In this document: positions 42,692 to 52,348 of the stretch, piece after piece | How positions within the stretch are numbered: the first letter of the stretch is position 1 | How the letters are laid out: the number at the start of each line of letters is the position of its first letter | Assembly: GCA_943737045.1 (NCBI GenBank) | Contig: CALSFV010000020.1 | Location: forward strand, 434,001 to 498,000 | DNA length: 64,000 nucleotides | Direction of reading: 5' to 3' | DNA from: Parapristionchus giblindavisi | Lineage: Eukaryota; Nematoda; Chromadorea; Rhabditida; Diplogasteridae | Made by a program: the position numbers and the translations under genes | Notes under the pieces: generated by a model | What the model saw: the letters and a program-made list of their open reading frames with translations, nothing else | Told to the model about the DNA's origin: nothing | Database searches by the model: none

Positions 42692-43390
42692 GAGGCCGTT
42701 TGCGTAAGAGTCGAACAAGGCTTAGCACAGACCAAAAATTTCGATACCCTCAAAACTTGTGCATAGGGGTTATCGACCACGCTGATGAAGATGGGCATAG
42801 TGATTTTGGCCCCAGTGGTCCCGCAACGCCCGGGTGGGATTATGGTAAAATCACTTTTTTAGGCCGTTCTCGGTCCATGATTGAGCTAGATGGATGAGAA
42901 TTGGGCGTCTGGTGCAGAATTCAATGGCAATGACGGCTGTCTACTTCATTTATTTTGAAATTTATATCGAAGCAATATTGGCCACCCAACGGAGATATGA
43001 GATCAAAATACATCGTTGGAATCCTCTCGTCACGCCGGTTCGAACGGTGGTACTTGTCAGGGGCGCAAACGTCTCCATCAAACGTTGCACTTTACGAGCT
43101 TTTTGGAAAAATTTCAGAACAAATGAAGTAGACAGCCGCCATTGCCATTGAATTCCGCACCAGGCGCCCAATTTTCATCCATCTAGCTCAATCATGGACC
43201 GAGAACGGCTTAAAAGGGTGATTTTACCGTAATCCCACCCGGGCGTTGCGGGACCACTGGGGCCAAAATGACTATGCCCATCTTTATCAGCGTGGTCGAT
43301 AACCCCTATGCACAAGTTTTGACTGCATCGATATTTTTGGTCTGTGCCAAGCCCCCTCCAGATTTGCCCGACTCTTACGCAAACGGCCTC
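42692..43390. mobile_element. Fold-back MITE B nested in element A, TTAA target duplication
   Basis: A 699-bp palindromic element starting GAGGCCGTTTGCGTAAGAG and ending in its inverse, with arms of about 250 bp (to roughly 42955 and from roughly 43118) that pair nearly throughout. It is flanked by TTAA at 42688-42691 and 43391-43394. The opposite arm of element A has a single TTAA at the matching place, which gives the empty site. TTAA duplication is the habit of piggyBac-type elements. The termini do not look like classic piggyBac ends, so the assignment is inference. ORFs inside the arms are mirror images of each other and are not taken as genes. Confidence 0.75.
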
Positions 43391-43595
43391 TTAACCCAAC
43401 TCTGTCTCCCCAATAGTGCTACTGTATATCGTCCAGGACTTAGTGTAATTTTCTCTCAAATCACATTTTTGGCTGTAAATCAGCTCAAACTTATGCTAAT
43501 TTTCTTATTAGTATATTTAAACCCTGTATCTCGACCAGCCTTATAAAATTGTCTTAGTGGTTCGAATTCTCAACAACAATCATTTTTGAGTTATG

Positions 43596-43847
43596 ATCCC
43601 ATAGCGCAGTGGTAAACGTTCAGACTCGTTACCCGTTTGACGCAAGTTCGAAACCTATTGCCGAATTTCCTCAATTTTCAAAAAGCGCGCCCTTCCCTGA
43701 ACCGGGCCTGATGGTTTATTAATGTTTCTAGCGATCAATAGACTAAATCAGCACAAAATAAATAGTGTACTGTACGTAGAATAACTTTTGCTACCTTTCT
43801 GTCTTCACAGTTTGTTCACGAAAATATTCGTGGGACACCACCTTTAA
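43596..43847 (+). mobile_element. tRNA-derived SINE, copy 1
   Basis: The 5' head looks like a tRNA gene with internal pol III promoter boxes: an A-box-like TAGCGCAGTGGTAA at about 43602 and a B-box-like GTTCGAAACC at about 43646. A unique body follows, ending ...GTTCACGAAAATATTCGTGG then GACACCACCTTTAA. A second copy at 44692-46432 matches over the whole length, which defines the element as about 250 bp. The copy sits in the loop of element A and may be read in the same orientation as copy 2. Confidence 0.7.
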
Positions 43848-44691
43848 CGATCAATAAACAAATACCAATAAACGATAAATAGGAACAGTGAAAGTCATAT
43901 CGGTAATAAAATCAGTTTTCGATTCATAACTCAAAAAAGATTGTTGTTGAGAATTCGAACCACTAAGACAATTTTGTAAGGCTGGTCGAGATACAGGGTT
44001 TAAATATACTAATAAGAAAATTAGCATAAGTTTGAGCTGATTTACAGCCAAAAATGTGATTTGAGAGAAAATTACACTAAGTCCTGGACGATATACAGTA
44101 GCACTATTGGGGGGACAGAGTTCGGTTAAAAGATATATCAGGATGCCCCAATTTGTGGACGGGGAATCCGAATCTGCAATAAAACTCTTATCCTTTAGAG
44201 AAACTTTTTGAGAAATATCTCATTTTGTATGCTGAAAAACAGTTTTCATGCAATAACACATGAAAAACAACATTTCCGACCATATCCTCGATTGAGTTAT
44301 TTGTAGACGAGGTAATTAGCAACCGATCTAAAAAAATTGAACACGGTAGCACAAAAACGAAGCGAGTTACACTCATCTGAAGTTTACAGGAAACAAATTG
44401 CATAGATATGCAAATTCCGAAAAACAAAATTTGAAAATGTTGTTTTCGCACTCAGTTAGGCCAGTCTAACAACAATCAATAAAAACGGAGGAAATCAATT
44501 TTTTTCTGTCGAATGGTTTCATACACTTTTACAGGAGATCCGTGTTATATGGTTGCAAGTTGCAACGTGAAGAGATTTCCATACATTACAGTAGTACATA
44601 TAAAAGATGGAGGCCTGCGAATGTCTATGCAAATGCGTAGCATATCGGTTATGCAAAGTATAAGTGATATGCAAGAAATTATCATTCATTT
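43848..44691. other. Right arm of element A, then unassigned sequence
   Basis: From 43921 to 44151 this is the right arm of element A. From 44152 to 44691 no gene, repeat or motif that I can support is visible, beyond AT-rich sequence with short unconvincing ORFs. Confidence 0.4.
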
Positions 44692-45115
44692 ATCCCCTGG
44701 CGTAGTGGTAAAAGCGCTATCTAGTAGCGACGCGGGTTCGAAACCTATTGCCGAACTTTCCTATTTTGATAATTTCGCGCCTTTGTACATCAAGCATGAT
44801 TCATTGGTGATTCTAGCGATCAATAAGCTGAATTAGCATAAAATAATTTATGTACAGTACTGGCCAAAAAAGTGTAACATTTGGATTTTTCGCCATAACT
44901 TTTTTCAAACTCAACCGATCGAGTCCAGATTTTCAGGGATAATTTTGAGAGTGTTTTTACGTGTCTTACACAAAAACCACCGCGGTTGAGCTCTTCCGGT
45001 GAATTTTATTTCGATTTTATCAAAAGTCACAAAAATGAAATATTCGTTTTTTTCGAATTCTTCGATTTTTTCCACTTATTTTGCCATCAATGTGTTCTAT
45101 ATCAATTTAAAAGCA

Positions 45116-45720
45116 TGACACGGATTCTTGGGAGCAAGAATCTACCGAGATCCGAGCGGGAATCTCTTCGTCGTGGACGTCAGATGGGGCTGTCACTGGC
45201 ACTGTGTCACAGCAGCTCCGAGTGACTTTTTCGACTACCCTGAAGGTCATAAATACTTCAATCCGTGCTCAAATAATGAAGAAGGTTAATGTACGACCTC
45301 GCAAGACGACCAGGACATATGATAGTCCGATTATCTGCATCTCGAAGGAGAAACTTAGACTCACTACAATGGACATCAAGCAAGCACTAGCGGAGATTCG
45401 CTAATTTGAGGTAGCTAAGATTTCTAAACATGGCTGAAAAGATGTTTGAGGTGTCCGTGAACAATGTACAGCATCGTCTTCGTGCTTCGGGTCTCTTCGA
45501 ACGTCGACATATCAAGAAACAGCTGATGTCCGAAAAGAATCGCAAAGCATGGATCACATGGGCAAAAGAGCACTGATATTGGACCCCCTAACAGTAGAAT
45601 TAGGTCTTTTTCTCAGACGAAAACAAGTTTCTGATGATTGGTACGGTGGAAATAAATCATGTTCGTTGTTGTTTCTCTGAAGATGAGGTTGGACCCCTGG
45701 TTCACGTGAAGAGAATTATG
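45116..45720 (+). pseudogene. Tc1-like transposase remnant, left arm and loop
   Basis: Reading through stops and shifts shows the usual order of a Tc1 transposase. First comes the N-terminal DNA-binding part (KVNVRPRKTTRTYDSPIICI, then SKEKLRLTTMDIKQALAEIR, about 45260-45403). Next, in the loop, comes the linker with RRHIKKQLMSEKNRKAW and ITWAKEH (about 45510-45577). The first catalytic block follows, readable as FSDENKFLMIG (about 45612-45645), with the expected Asp present. Several stop codons fall between these blocks. The second Asp and the third acidic residue are missing because the sequence turns into the opposite arm. Confidence 0.85.
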
Positions 45721-45800
45721 AAGAAGGAGATATGCTAGAGACACTTTTCATTCCTTCAAACATCTTTTCAGCCATGTTTAGAAACCTTAGCCACCTCAAA

Positions 45801-45983
45801 TTAGCGAATTTCCGCTAGTGCTCGCTTTATGTCCATTGTAGTGAGCCTCAGTTTCTCCTTCGAGATGCATGTAATCAGACGATCCGATGTCGTGGTCGAC
45901 TTGCGGGGCCGTACATTAACCTTCTTCATTGTTTGAGCACGGATTGAAGTTTTGATGACCTTCAGGATAGTCGAAACAGTCAC
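45801..45983 (-). pseudogene. Inverted duplicate of the Tc1 transposase N-terminus
   Basis: A 60-residue open frame, for example KVNVRPRKSTTTSDRLITCI and SKEKLRLTTMDIKRALAEIR, mirrors the left-arm copy with a handful of replacements. It represents the second half of the N-terminal DNA-binding region. It stops where the arm enters the loop, so it never reaches a catalytic domain. Confidence 0.85.
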
Positions 45984-46432
45984 TCGGAACTGCTGTGACA
46001 GAGTGCCAGTGACAGTCCCATCTGACGTCCACGACTAATGGATTCTCGCTCGGATCTCGGTAGATTCTTGCTCCCAAGAATCCGTCTCATACTTTTAAAA
46101 CGATACAACACACATAGCTAGCAAAATTAGTGAAAAAATTAAGACGAAATCGAAGAAACCGAAAATCTCACTTTTGTGACTTTTGATAAATTCTAAATAA
46201 ATTTCACTGTAAGGGATAACCCGGGCTAATTTGTTGTGTAAAACACGTCAAAACACTATCAAAATTATCCCTGAAAATCTGGACTCGATTGGTTGAGTTT
46301 GAAAAAAGTTATGGCGAAAAATCCAAATGTTACACATTTTTGGCCAGTACTGTATGTTATACAGAATAATTTTTGCTATCTTTCTGTCTTCACAGTTTGT
46401 TCACGAAAATATTCGCGGGGCACCACCTTTAA

Positions 46433-46974
46433 ATACTATGTCACAACTTTAGCAACGCAAGATATTGAGTGATAAATCACAATTTGGATATGCCTATGAA
46501 ATATCTATTAGTTCTACTAATGCAGTGTTCAGAAATTGGAAAATGCAAGAAAATGCGGGACATGCAGTCAGATCTACCCCACGTCCTAGCCGACTACGAC
46601 AAAGATCGCCGACTGGACATGTCAAAGACTTTTCTAACTCTACGTCGCCGGCATGTTTGGCTGATCAACGTTATTTACAGTTTAATGACCTTTATCAAGC
46701 ACAGACCCATTGGGGAGGGAATGGTTGCCACTAAACGACAGATTAGTCTGGGCGTGCTGAGGTCCCATACAAGGGGCATAATTCTCTTCATCTTCTTCAT
46801 CTTCTGATCAACAATTAAGACGTTCTTCAGAATCAAAGTCGCTACACTTGATCCTTTTCGAATTGTGAATCATGAAATAGAATTGAGAAAAAAAAAATAG
46901 AGATAACCCACGAACTCCTCGCTCAATACTTCGTCAACAATTGCTTGATGATAGGCATACCACTCCTGACTTGC
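46433..46974 (+). other. Unassigned stretch with one possible exon-like ORF
   Basis: An ORF from 46469 to 46804 (112 codons) contains KMRDMQSDLPHVLADYDKDR and later a hydrophobic segment near VWLINVIYSLMTF. A CAG precedes 46532 and could be an acceptor. No family is recognised, and the end of the ORF is a low-complexity Phe/Ile run from CTTCATCTTCTTC. It may be a chance ORF. Confidence 0.2.
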
Positions 46975-47052
46975 CTATAACACGCTATCTGAGAAAGTCG
47001 ACATATGTGTGGTATCGACGAAAAATGGATTTTTCTGTTTTATGTATGATAA

Positions 47053-47256
47053 TTACAGGCTCCATGAGTGTAGTTCGCGGGTACTTGGAAATTCCTTCCA
47101 ATTGAAAATTCGCTTCAGGAGGTGACCACACAACGATTTGGCGCCTTTTCCTAAAAGGTTTATTTCGAATCCAATCGATTCGTGAGTGAGTGCAATGGAC
47201 TCCTTGGCGAATTCTAAGAAACTATTGCTGAGGAAAGTTTTTTGATCAAAGATCAA
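47053..47256 (-). other. 67-codon open frame in the left arm of element C
   Basis: It begins MIFDQKTFLSNSFLEFAKES and ends STRELHSWSL. The mirrored frame at 48247-48450 (+) has the same length and differs at five residues. There is no similarity to any transposase that I recognise. It may be a short element-encoded peptide or simply an arm that happens to lack stops. Confidence 0.25.
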
Positions 47257-47604
47257 CGAAGGCTAGAATTCGGGATTTTTCAGAAAAAAATTCACATTAA
47301 ATTAATTCTCACTATTTTCCCATGGCCCAGGTAAATTTTTTATTTGCTCAATAGCTTATGCATAACTCCGCAAGTTCTCATGGTCCACAACTGAGTCCAC
47401 CACCACACACTCCTCGCTCACTCGCACTGTTACCCTCTGTCTTCGTCCAAGAGAGGGACCACTGTATCCTATGAGAGATCCCCCTTTCCACCCTGAGATA
47501 TCAAACCCTGACCCCCCATTATATCACATTTAAATTTCATGAATTTTCACTAGTCACTTTTATGTGTTTCGTTTCGTGCATACGCACGTTGATAAAATAT
47601 ATAT

Positions 47605-48142
47605 ATATTATATTACACCTTCAGTTTAATATTGATAATTTTTAAATCAAGGCAAGTTTATAAACGAATCAATTTTGTTTGCTGTATTCAATTGTGGTGA
47701 GGATTGGCGACGTTCCCAAAAACATTTATTTCTAATCTAATAGATTCGTGACTGGGCGCATTCGAATCCTTGTCTAATTCTAAGAAACTATTGCTTAGGA
47801 GAGTTTTTCGATCAACGGTCAACGAACTCTGGAATTGGGAATTTTCGAAAAAAATGTTTACATTAAATTAATTCTCACCATTTTCCATAATTATCACATG
47901 TAGAAGCGATTGAACAAATAAAAAGTTTACATTCGCCATGGATAGTTTCTTAGAAATAGTTTCTTAGAATTAGACAAGGATTCGAATGCGCCCAGTAACG
48001 AATCGATTAGATTAGAAATAAACGTTTTAGGGAACGTCGCCAATCCTCACCACAATTGAATACAGCAAACAAAATTGATTCGTTTATAAACTTGCCTTGA
48101 TTTAAAAATTATCAATATTAAACTGAAGGTGTAATATAATAT
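47605..48142. mobile_element. Inner palindrome, a diverged relative of element C nested in its loop
   Basis: The left arm starts ATATTATATTACACCTTCAG at 47605 and pairs with 47950-48142. Its text resembles the outer arms: TTCTAAGAAACTATTGCT, TTACATTAAATTAATTCTCA and GAACAAATAAAAAGTTTACA occur in both with substitutions. The loop of C thus contains an older or sister copy of the same family. The outer loop also holds a C-rich, unrelated stretch at about 47380-47600. Confidence 0.7.
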
Positions 48143-48246
48143 GCAGAAGCTATTGAGCAAATAAAAAATTTACCTGGGCCATGGGAAAATAGTGAGAATT
48201 AATTTAATGTGAATTTTTTTCTGAAAATCCCGAATTCCAGCCTTCG

Positions 48247-48450
48247 TTGATTTTTGATCAAAAAAATTTCCTCAGCAATAGTTTCTTAGAATTCGCCAAG
48301 GAGTCTATTGCACCCACTCCCGAATCGATTGGATTCGAAATAAACCTTTTAGGAAAAGGCGCCAAATCGTTGTATGGTCACCTCCTGAAGCGAATTTTCA
48401 ATTGGAAGGAATTTCCAAGTACCAGCGAACTACACTCATGGAGCCTGTAA
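48247..48450 (+). other. 67-codon open frame in the right arm of element C
   Basis: Mirror copy of the frame at 47053-47256. Its ATG and its stop are at the matching places, despite several nucleotide differences between the arms. Confidence 0.25.
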
Positions 48451-48569
48451 TTATCATACATAAAACAGAAAAATCCATTTTTCGTCGATACCAAAAAAAA
48501 TTCAGTTGTTGAATTTTCTCAGATAGTGTGATCTATAGCACGCGTGTCACTGAAGAATCGAGTAAAATC

Positions 48570-48593
48570 GGGGGGGGGGGGGGGGGGGGGGGG
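48570..48593 (+). repeat. Poly-G tract, 24 bases
   Basis: Twenty-four consecutive G lie near the left tip of element D. The right arm has no matching C tract: the corresponding sequence reads through ATTCGAATAAACGGTGG. This is a likely site of length variation or assembly error. Confidence 0.9.
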
Positions 48594-49102
48594 TGGTTGG
48601 CACATTTTTTACCCCCACATATTATTGCAATTTTCGATAGTCTATATGGTCCCTAAAAAGGTACCGTTGAGCTTTTTCGCATATCTTCATTTTCAACGTC
48701 GACAGACGTCATCAAACTTTTTAGACGCCGAAAATTGCCAACTTTGGAGCTCTGTAGCTCTTCAGGATGAAGATTTGGTATCAAATCGTCAACAGAAGAA
48801 TTCCTCGGAGTATCAAAGAGAATGCGCCTGCATCATTGCCAGGTCGATATTTTAATTAGTATTTTCGTAAATCGATTTTATTGATTATTTTTCTTAAAAA
48901 TATAGAAGCCAAAACTTTTCAATAGCTCAATCGACTCATCTCGACGAGAGGAATTCAATGGTATGCTGAACGTTTTTGTATGTGGTTGTCTTCGAAAGTT
49001 ATGAGCATTTCAAGTTTTTTCTTTAATGAGAAATTCGTGTTTTCCTACACCATCTATCCAGATAGGTTAGTGAACTCTTCTATCAACGTCGCTCAACAAG
49101 AG

Positions 49103-49170
49103 TGTGTAGTGTAGTGGATAAGATGTCTGCGCTTGTTTTTGACTGCCATGGGTTCGATCCTCCTTGGCGC
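49103..49170 (+). mobile_element. tRNA-like head (SINE-like) in the loop of element D
   Basis: An A-box-like TAGTGTAGTGGATAAGA is followed, about 40 bases later, by a B-box-like GGGTTCGATCC, as in tRNA-derived SINE heads or degenerate tRNA genes. The segment between does not fold into a convincing anticodon arm, and no poly-A or simple tail is obvious, so a functional tRNA is unlikely. Confidence 0.4.
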
Positions 49171-50234
49171 AATTTTCTTTTGCAGTTTTTTTAATTGTCA
49201 AAATGTTTTTTCTGTGATTATAAAAAACAGAAAAGAATTTTTCCCGGGTGATTATCGCTGCAAACCAGGAGTATTGTATCGCGACCAGAAAGAGAAGTGT
49301 TGGATAGGAAATGGAGGACTCGGAGATAGACATCTTGGAGGAGCGAGGGGATGAGGAGATTCTAGATCAACACGAAGATGACTTTAGGATGGTAGTCGAG
49401 GGAGAGTGTGATGAAATATTCCTATAAATTTGAAGCCTCATTATCGTTATATTGTAATTTTTATTCATTGTGAGCAATATTCATCGATTAGTTGTAATTT
49501 ATGAATTGAAATATTGAAATGAATATTTGAAAGTTATCAAAAATATCTTGGGGATGCACTAGAACAACAGTAAAACTAATTAAAATAGATGAATTGTTCA
49601 CACGAGGCAGAAGAGAGGGTAGATCACTGGCTGCGTCACTCTTCTCTCGTGTGATCGCACGCAATGAAAACTTGAAATGCTCATAACTTTCGAAGACAAC
49701 CACATACAAAAACTTTCAGCATACCATTGAATTCCTCTCGTCGAGATGAGTCGATTGAGCTATTGAAAAGTTTTGGCTTCTATATTTTTAAGAAAAATAA
49801 TCAATAAAATCGATTTGCGAAAATACTAATTAAAATATCGACCTGGCAATGATGCAGGCGCATTCTCTTTGATACTCCGAGGAATTCTTCTGTTGACGAT
49901 TTGATACCAAATCTTCATCCTGAAGAGCTACAGAGCTCCAAAGTTGGCAATTTTCGGCGTCTAAAAAGTTTGATGACGTCTGTCGACGTTGAAAATGAAG
50001 ATATGCGAAAAAGCTCGACGGTACCTTGTTAGGGACCATATAGACTACCAAAAATGATCTCTGCTCATTTTCGATTTTTTCAATGTGCCACCGTTTATTC
50101 GAATCTTACGCGACACGCGTGATAGTCTTCTAGGAGGGGATCCTTTTACGTAGTTGATGTTAATTTGGTAAGAGTAGAACAGACGAACGAGAGATGGACC
50201 GCTCACAACCGAGACAAACGCAAAGAATGTTATA

Positions 50235-50770
50235 ACCGGTGATAAAAAAGTGGGTGCTCTACGATTACGATGAGAAAGGAGACTGTGGTTAGGTGAGCAC
50301 GAATTGCCTGCAGATGCCCCCAAACCCGATTTCCACCGCCAAAAAGTGATGTTGCGCATCTGGTATTCGGTACTTGGAGTCGAGTACTGGGAACTCCTCC
50401 CCGAGGGTACGACTATCACGGCACATGTCTACACTCTCCAGCTGCGGAAGTTAAGACTCCACCTCGAACAAACAAGCGGGAAGGACACTCGGATCTAACT
50501 TCAACACAACAATGCTCGACATCATACCAAAAGAAAGACCCAGGCTGAGCTAACGGGGTATGGCTGAGTTATATTCCACCACCCTCCGTACTCACCCGAC
50601 CTTGCCGAATATGGTTGTCACCTCTTCCCGGCGCTCCATCACTTCCTCAATGCTCAAAGCTTCAAATACCGAACCACTATCCATACCGTACTCGACATCT
50701 ATTTCCGGAATTAGCCCCAGTCCTTTTATCACGAATGGACAATGTGACATTTTTTTTGATAATATTTAAA
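50235..50770 (+). pseudogene. mariner transposase remnant (middle and C-terminal part)
   Basis: Across frames the order is that of a mariner transposase. KKWVLYDYDEK (about 50245) stands where families have the first catalytic block. PKPDFHRQKVMLRIWY and the following YWELLPEGTTITAHVYTLQL give the linker (about 50320-50450). QHNNARHHTK (about 50505) stands for the usual QDNARPHT, and HPPYSPDLAEYGCHLF (about 50579-50626) for SPDLAPSDYHLF. A frameshift and a TGA at about 50563 break it. The second Asp is Asn and the third catalytic position is lost, so it is inactive. The N-terminus was not found; element D lies immediately upstream. Confidence 0.85.
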
Positions 50771-51016
50771 AAACTTTTTTTTCGTTTTGAGAGTAGACAT
50801 TCGGATGAATGCTATTCAGGTGCCATTAAATATCACTGTAGCGGCATACACATTTTCCATGAACGGCCTTGCTTTCCTGGTGTATGGTAGGATTGTCATA
50901 CACTTGATATCAACCAATGTTAGTCTATATTGAATTGTTTATTGATTCAATATAATGTGAAAGTTCATTTGCCAAATATTATGAATTTTAAAAATATGTA
51001 AAATATTACGATTGTC
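50771..51016. other. Intergenic, nothing recognised
   Basis: AT-rich sequence after the mariner remnant. No end repeat of the mariner, gene or motif could be supported. Confidence 0.4.
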
Positions 51017-51268
51017 ATGAGCGACTCTAACCTTACACGGGTTGGATATCCATCGAATAATGTGTCCTTTGTTTTGGTGGAAATCGGTTCGGATGTTCGT
51101 CTGTTGATCTTAGGCTTTTCAATTCTCCTAACTAATATTCCAGCAATCGTCTGTCAGGTATTTCATCTAAAACTACAGAATAAACATAATTTTCTCAGTT
51201 ATATTGGTTGCTTGCTGAGGTATCCGATTTCGGTATTGTTGTATTCCAATGCGTTCCTTGGGTTATAA
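51017..51268 (+). other. Possible membrane-protein exon or ORF
   Basis: An 83-codon ORF from ATG has two hydrophobic stretches, LLILGFSILLTNIPAIVCQV and a later one near YIGCLLRYPISVLLYSNAF, which look like transmembrane helices separated by a short polar loop. The pattern could belong to a multi-pass receptor, but I recognise no signature. An overlapping ORF at 51249-51464 continues in another frame. No supporting splice sites were pinned down. Confidence 0.2.
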
Positions 51269-52120
51269 TGTGCAAGACCCTCACACCACCAGCTCTCATG
51301 ATGATAACCAACGGAAGTATAAGATCGGAAATACGGTAATATTATCATTTGTTTGCAAAATAAGTATATTGTTCAGAACTCTATTCTGTGGAGCACGAAC
51401 ATCGATTCTTACCGATGCTGAACCTACTGCATCAACAGTACGAAGTGTCGCATCGAAGAGATAACTTGTATTCGATTAAATATGGCCGCATGATTTATGA
51501 ATGTCCCGCGTCATGACTCACCGCACCAATGTGAACGCCATATAATATTGCATTAGTGTATTATTATTATTAAATACATATGCATCGATGTCTGCATTTT
51601 TCTGCTAGCATTACATATATTATAGAAAATATTTCATTGACTGGCGATGCGCCACTTTCAATCATTAAAAATCTAAATGTAGCTTGACCACTCAATTTCA
51701 TCGGTCACACGTATAAATTTTGGTAGTTTTCCTATCTAATCATATCGATGAAAATTGCTGATTACCGCTAGATTCAATACATCGGTATACATTCACAAAT
51801 TCCTCAGTAATACAAAAGTAAGGGAAAATTCTGCAGTGGAGTATAACTAGACCCAGATGTACTGTACAGAAGAACTCTCGAAGAAACTCTCCGCTCAATG
51901 AACAACAACGCTATATACGTGATTGTTGATTATTATTTGCGCATAATTTAACTAAATAACTAAATTTGTCCCTCTCAATATTATAACCCAATCTCGTATT
52001 CGTCCTTAATATCGATATTCAGTTTAAGCTTCCACTCCCCAACCGAAATCGCTCAAAGCGACGGAACTCCATCACTCCCTCTTTGTTGTTTTTTCTCATT
52101 ATTCATGTTTTAATTGATGG
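51269..52120. other. Intergenic, nothing recognised
   Basis: AT-rich sequence with short ORFs only. The last part (about 52020-52120) leads into an (ATAA)n tail and might be the 3' end of a LINE or SINE, but no coding motif was seen. Confidence 0.35.
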
Positions 52121-52121
52121 A

Positions 52122-52220
<99 letters not shown>

Positions 52221-52222
52221 AT
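52121..52222 (+). repeat. (ATAA)n microsatellite, ~25 copies
   Basis: A perfect run of ATAA/TAAA units of about 102 bp. A tetranucleotide tail of this kind is common behind non-LTR elements. A shorter run of the same unit lies at 61811-61829. Confidence 0.95.
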
Positions 52223-52348
52223 GGGTTAGAACTATGACCGGTCAGATAAAAAAGACTAAAAAATCTTCAAATATTGTTTTTTTTGTTTGTTACTTTTTTC
52301 CGGTCTCGTTACACATGTTACGTTACAGGTTTATTGTTTTTTGCGCAG

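Larger units (their letters stand above)
42666..44151. mobile_element. Fold-back DNA element A (ends TTGGGGYATCCTG), host of two insertions
   Basis: The ends are inverted: TTGGGGTATCCTGATATAT at 42666 and its counterpart finishing in CCCCAA at 44146-44151. After the TTAA at 43391 the left arm continues to about 43595 and pairs with 43921-44130, including the inverted match of GTCCAGGACTTAGTG and CACTAAGTCCTGGACG. The left arm is interrupted by element B, and the loop holds SINE copy 1. No transposase is visible. The target duplication of A is unclear to me, so the superfamily is not assigned. Confidence 0.75.
44855..46352. mobile_element. Tc1-like element rearranged into a 1.5-kb fold-back
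   Basis: The termini are CAGTACTGGCCAAAAAAGTG and its inverse, flanked by TA at 44853-44854 and 46353-46354 as expected for Tc1/mariner. The inverted match does not stop at the terminal repeats. It continues for about 600 bp per arm (to about 45455 and from about 45757), so the 5' end of the transposase gene is present twice, head to head. Only about 300 bp in the middle is single-copy. The element appears unable to make a full transposase. Confidence 0.9.
44692..46432 (+). mobile_element. tRNA-derived SINE, copy 2, split by a Tc1 insertion
   Basis: The 5' part, 44692-44854, carries the A-box-like TGGCGTAGTGGTAA and the B-box-like GGTTCGAAACC. The 3' part resumes at 46353 (ACAGAATAATTTTTGCTATC...) and ends ...GGGGCACCACCTTTAA at 46432. 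Together they match copy 1 in order. The break is exactly at a TA dinucleotide occupied by the Tc1 fold-back, so the SINE was there first. Confidence 0.75.
46975..48538. mobile_element. Fold-back element C, ~1.56 kb, with long arms
   Basis: The left arm runs from about 46975 to 47370 and the right arm from about 48145 to 48538, pairing as inverted repeats with few mismatches. Shared landmarks are CTATCTGAGAAA near the tips, GGTATCGACGAAAAATGG, and CCATGGGAAAATAGTGAG towards the loop. Each arm contains the same 67-codon open frame. No transposase is recognised. The right tip carries the insertion of element D. Confidence 0.8.
48539..50121. mobile_element. Fold-back element D, 1583 bp, ATAG flanks
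   Basis: Ends CACGCGTGTC and GACACGCGTG are inverted, flanked by ATAG at 48535-48538 and 50122-50125. The arms, about 48539-49018 and 49663-50121, are close to identical over most of their length. Shared landmarks are GTCGACAGACGTCATCAAAC, GGAGCTCTGTAGCTCTTCAG and CATCTCGACGAGAGGAATTC. A poly-G tract occurs only in the left arm. The single-copy middle (about 49019-49662) holds a tRNA-like segment. No transposase is visible. The open frame shared by both arms is probably incidental. Confidence 0.85.

Noticed and set aside
42894..43171. ORFs in the loop and arms of element B
   Set aside because: They lie on palindromic arms on both strands and show no transposase or other motif.
48544..50051. 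Shared ~71-residue ORF in the arms of element D as a gene
   Set aside because: Both copies are the two arms of one near-identical palindrome, so shared reading frames are expected; no motif supports coding.
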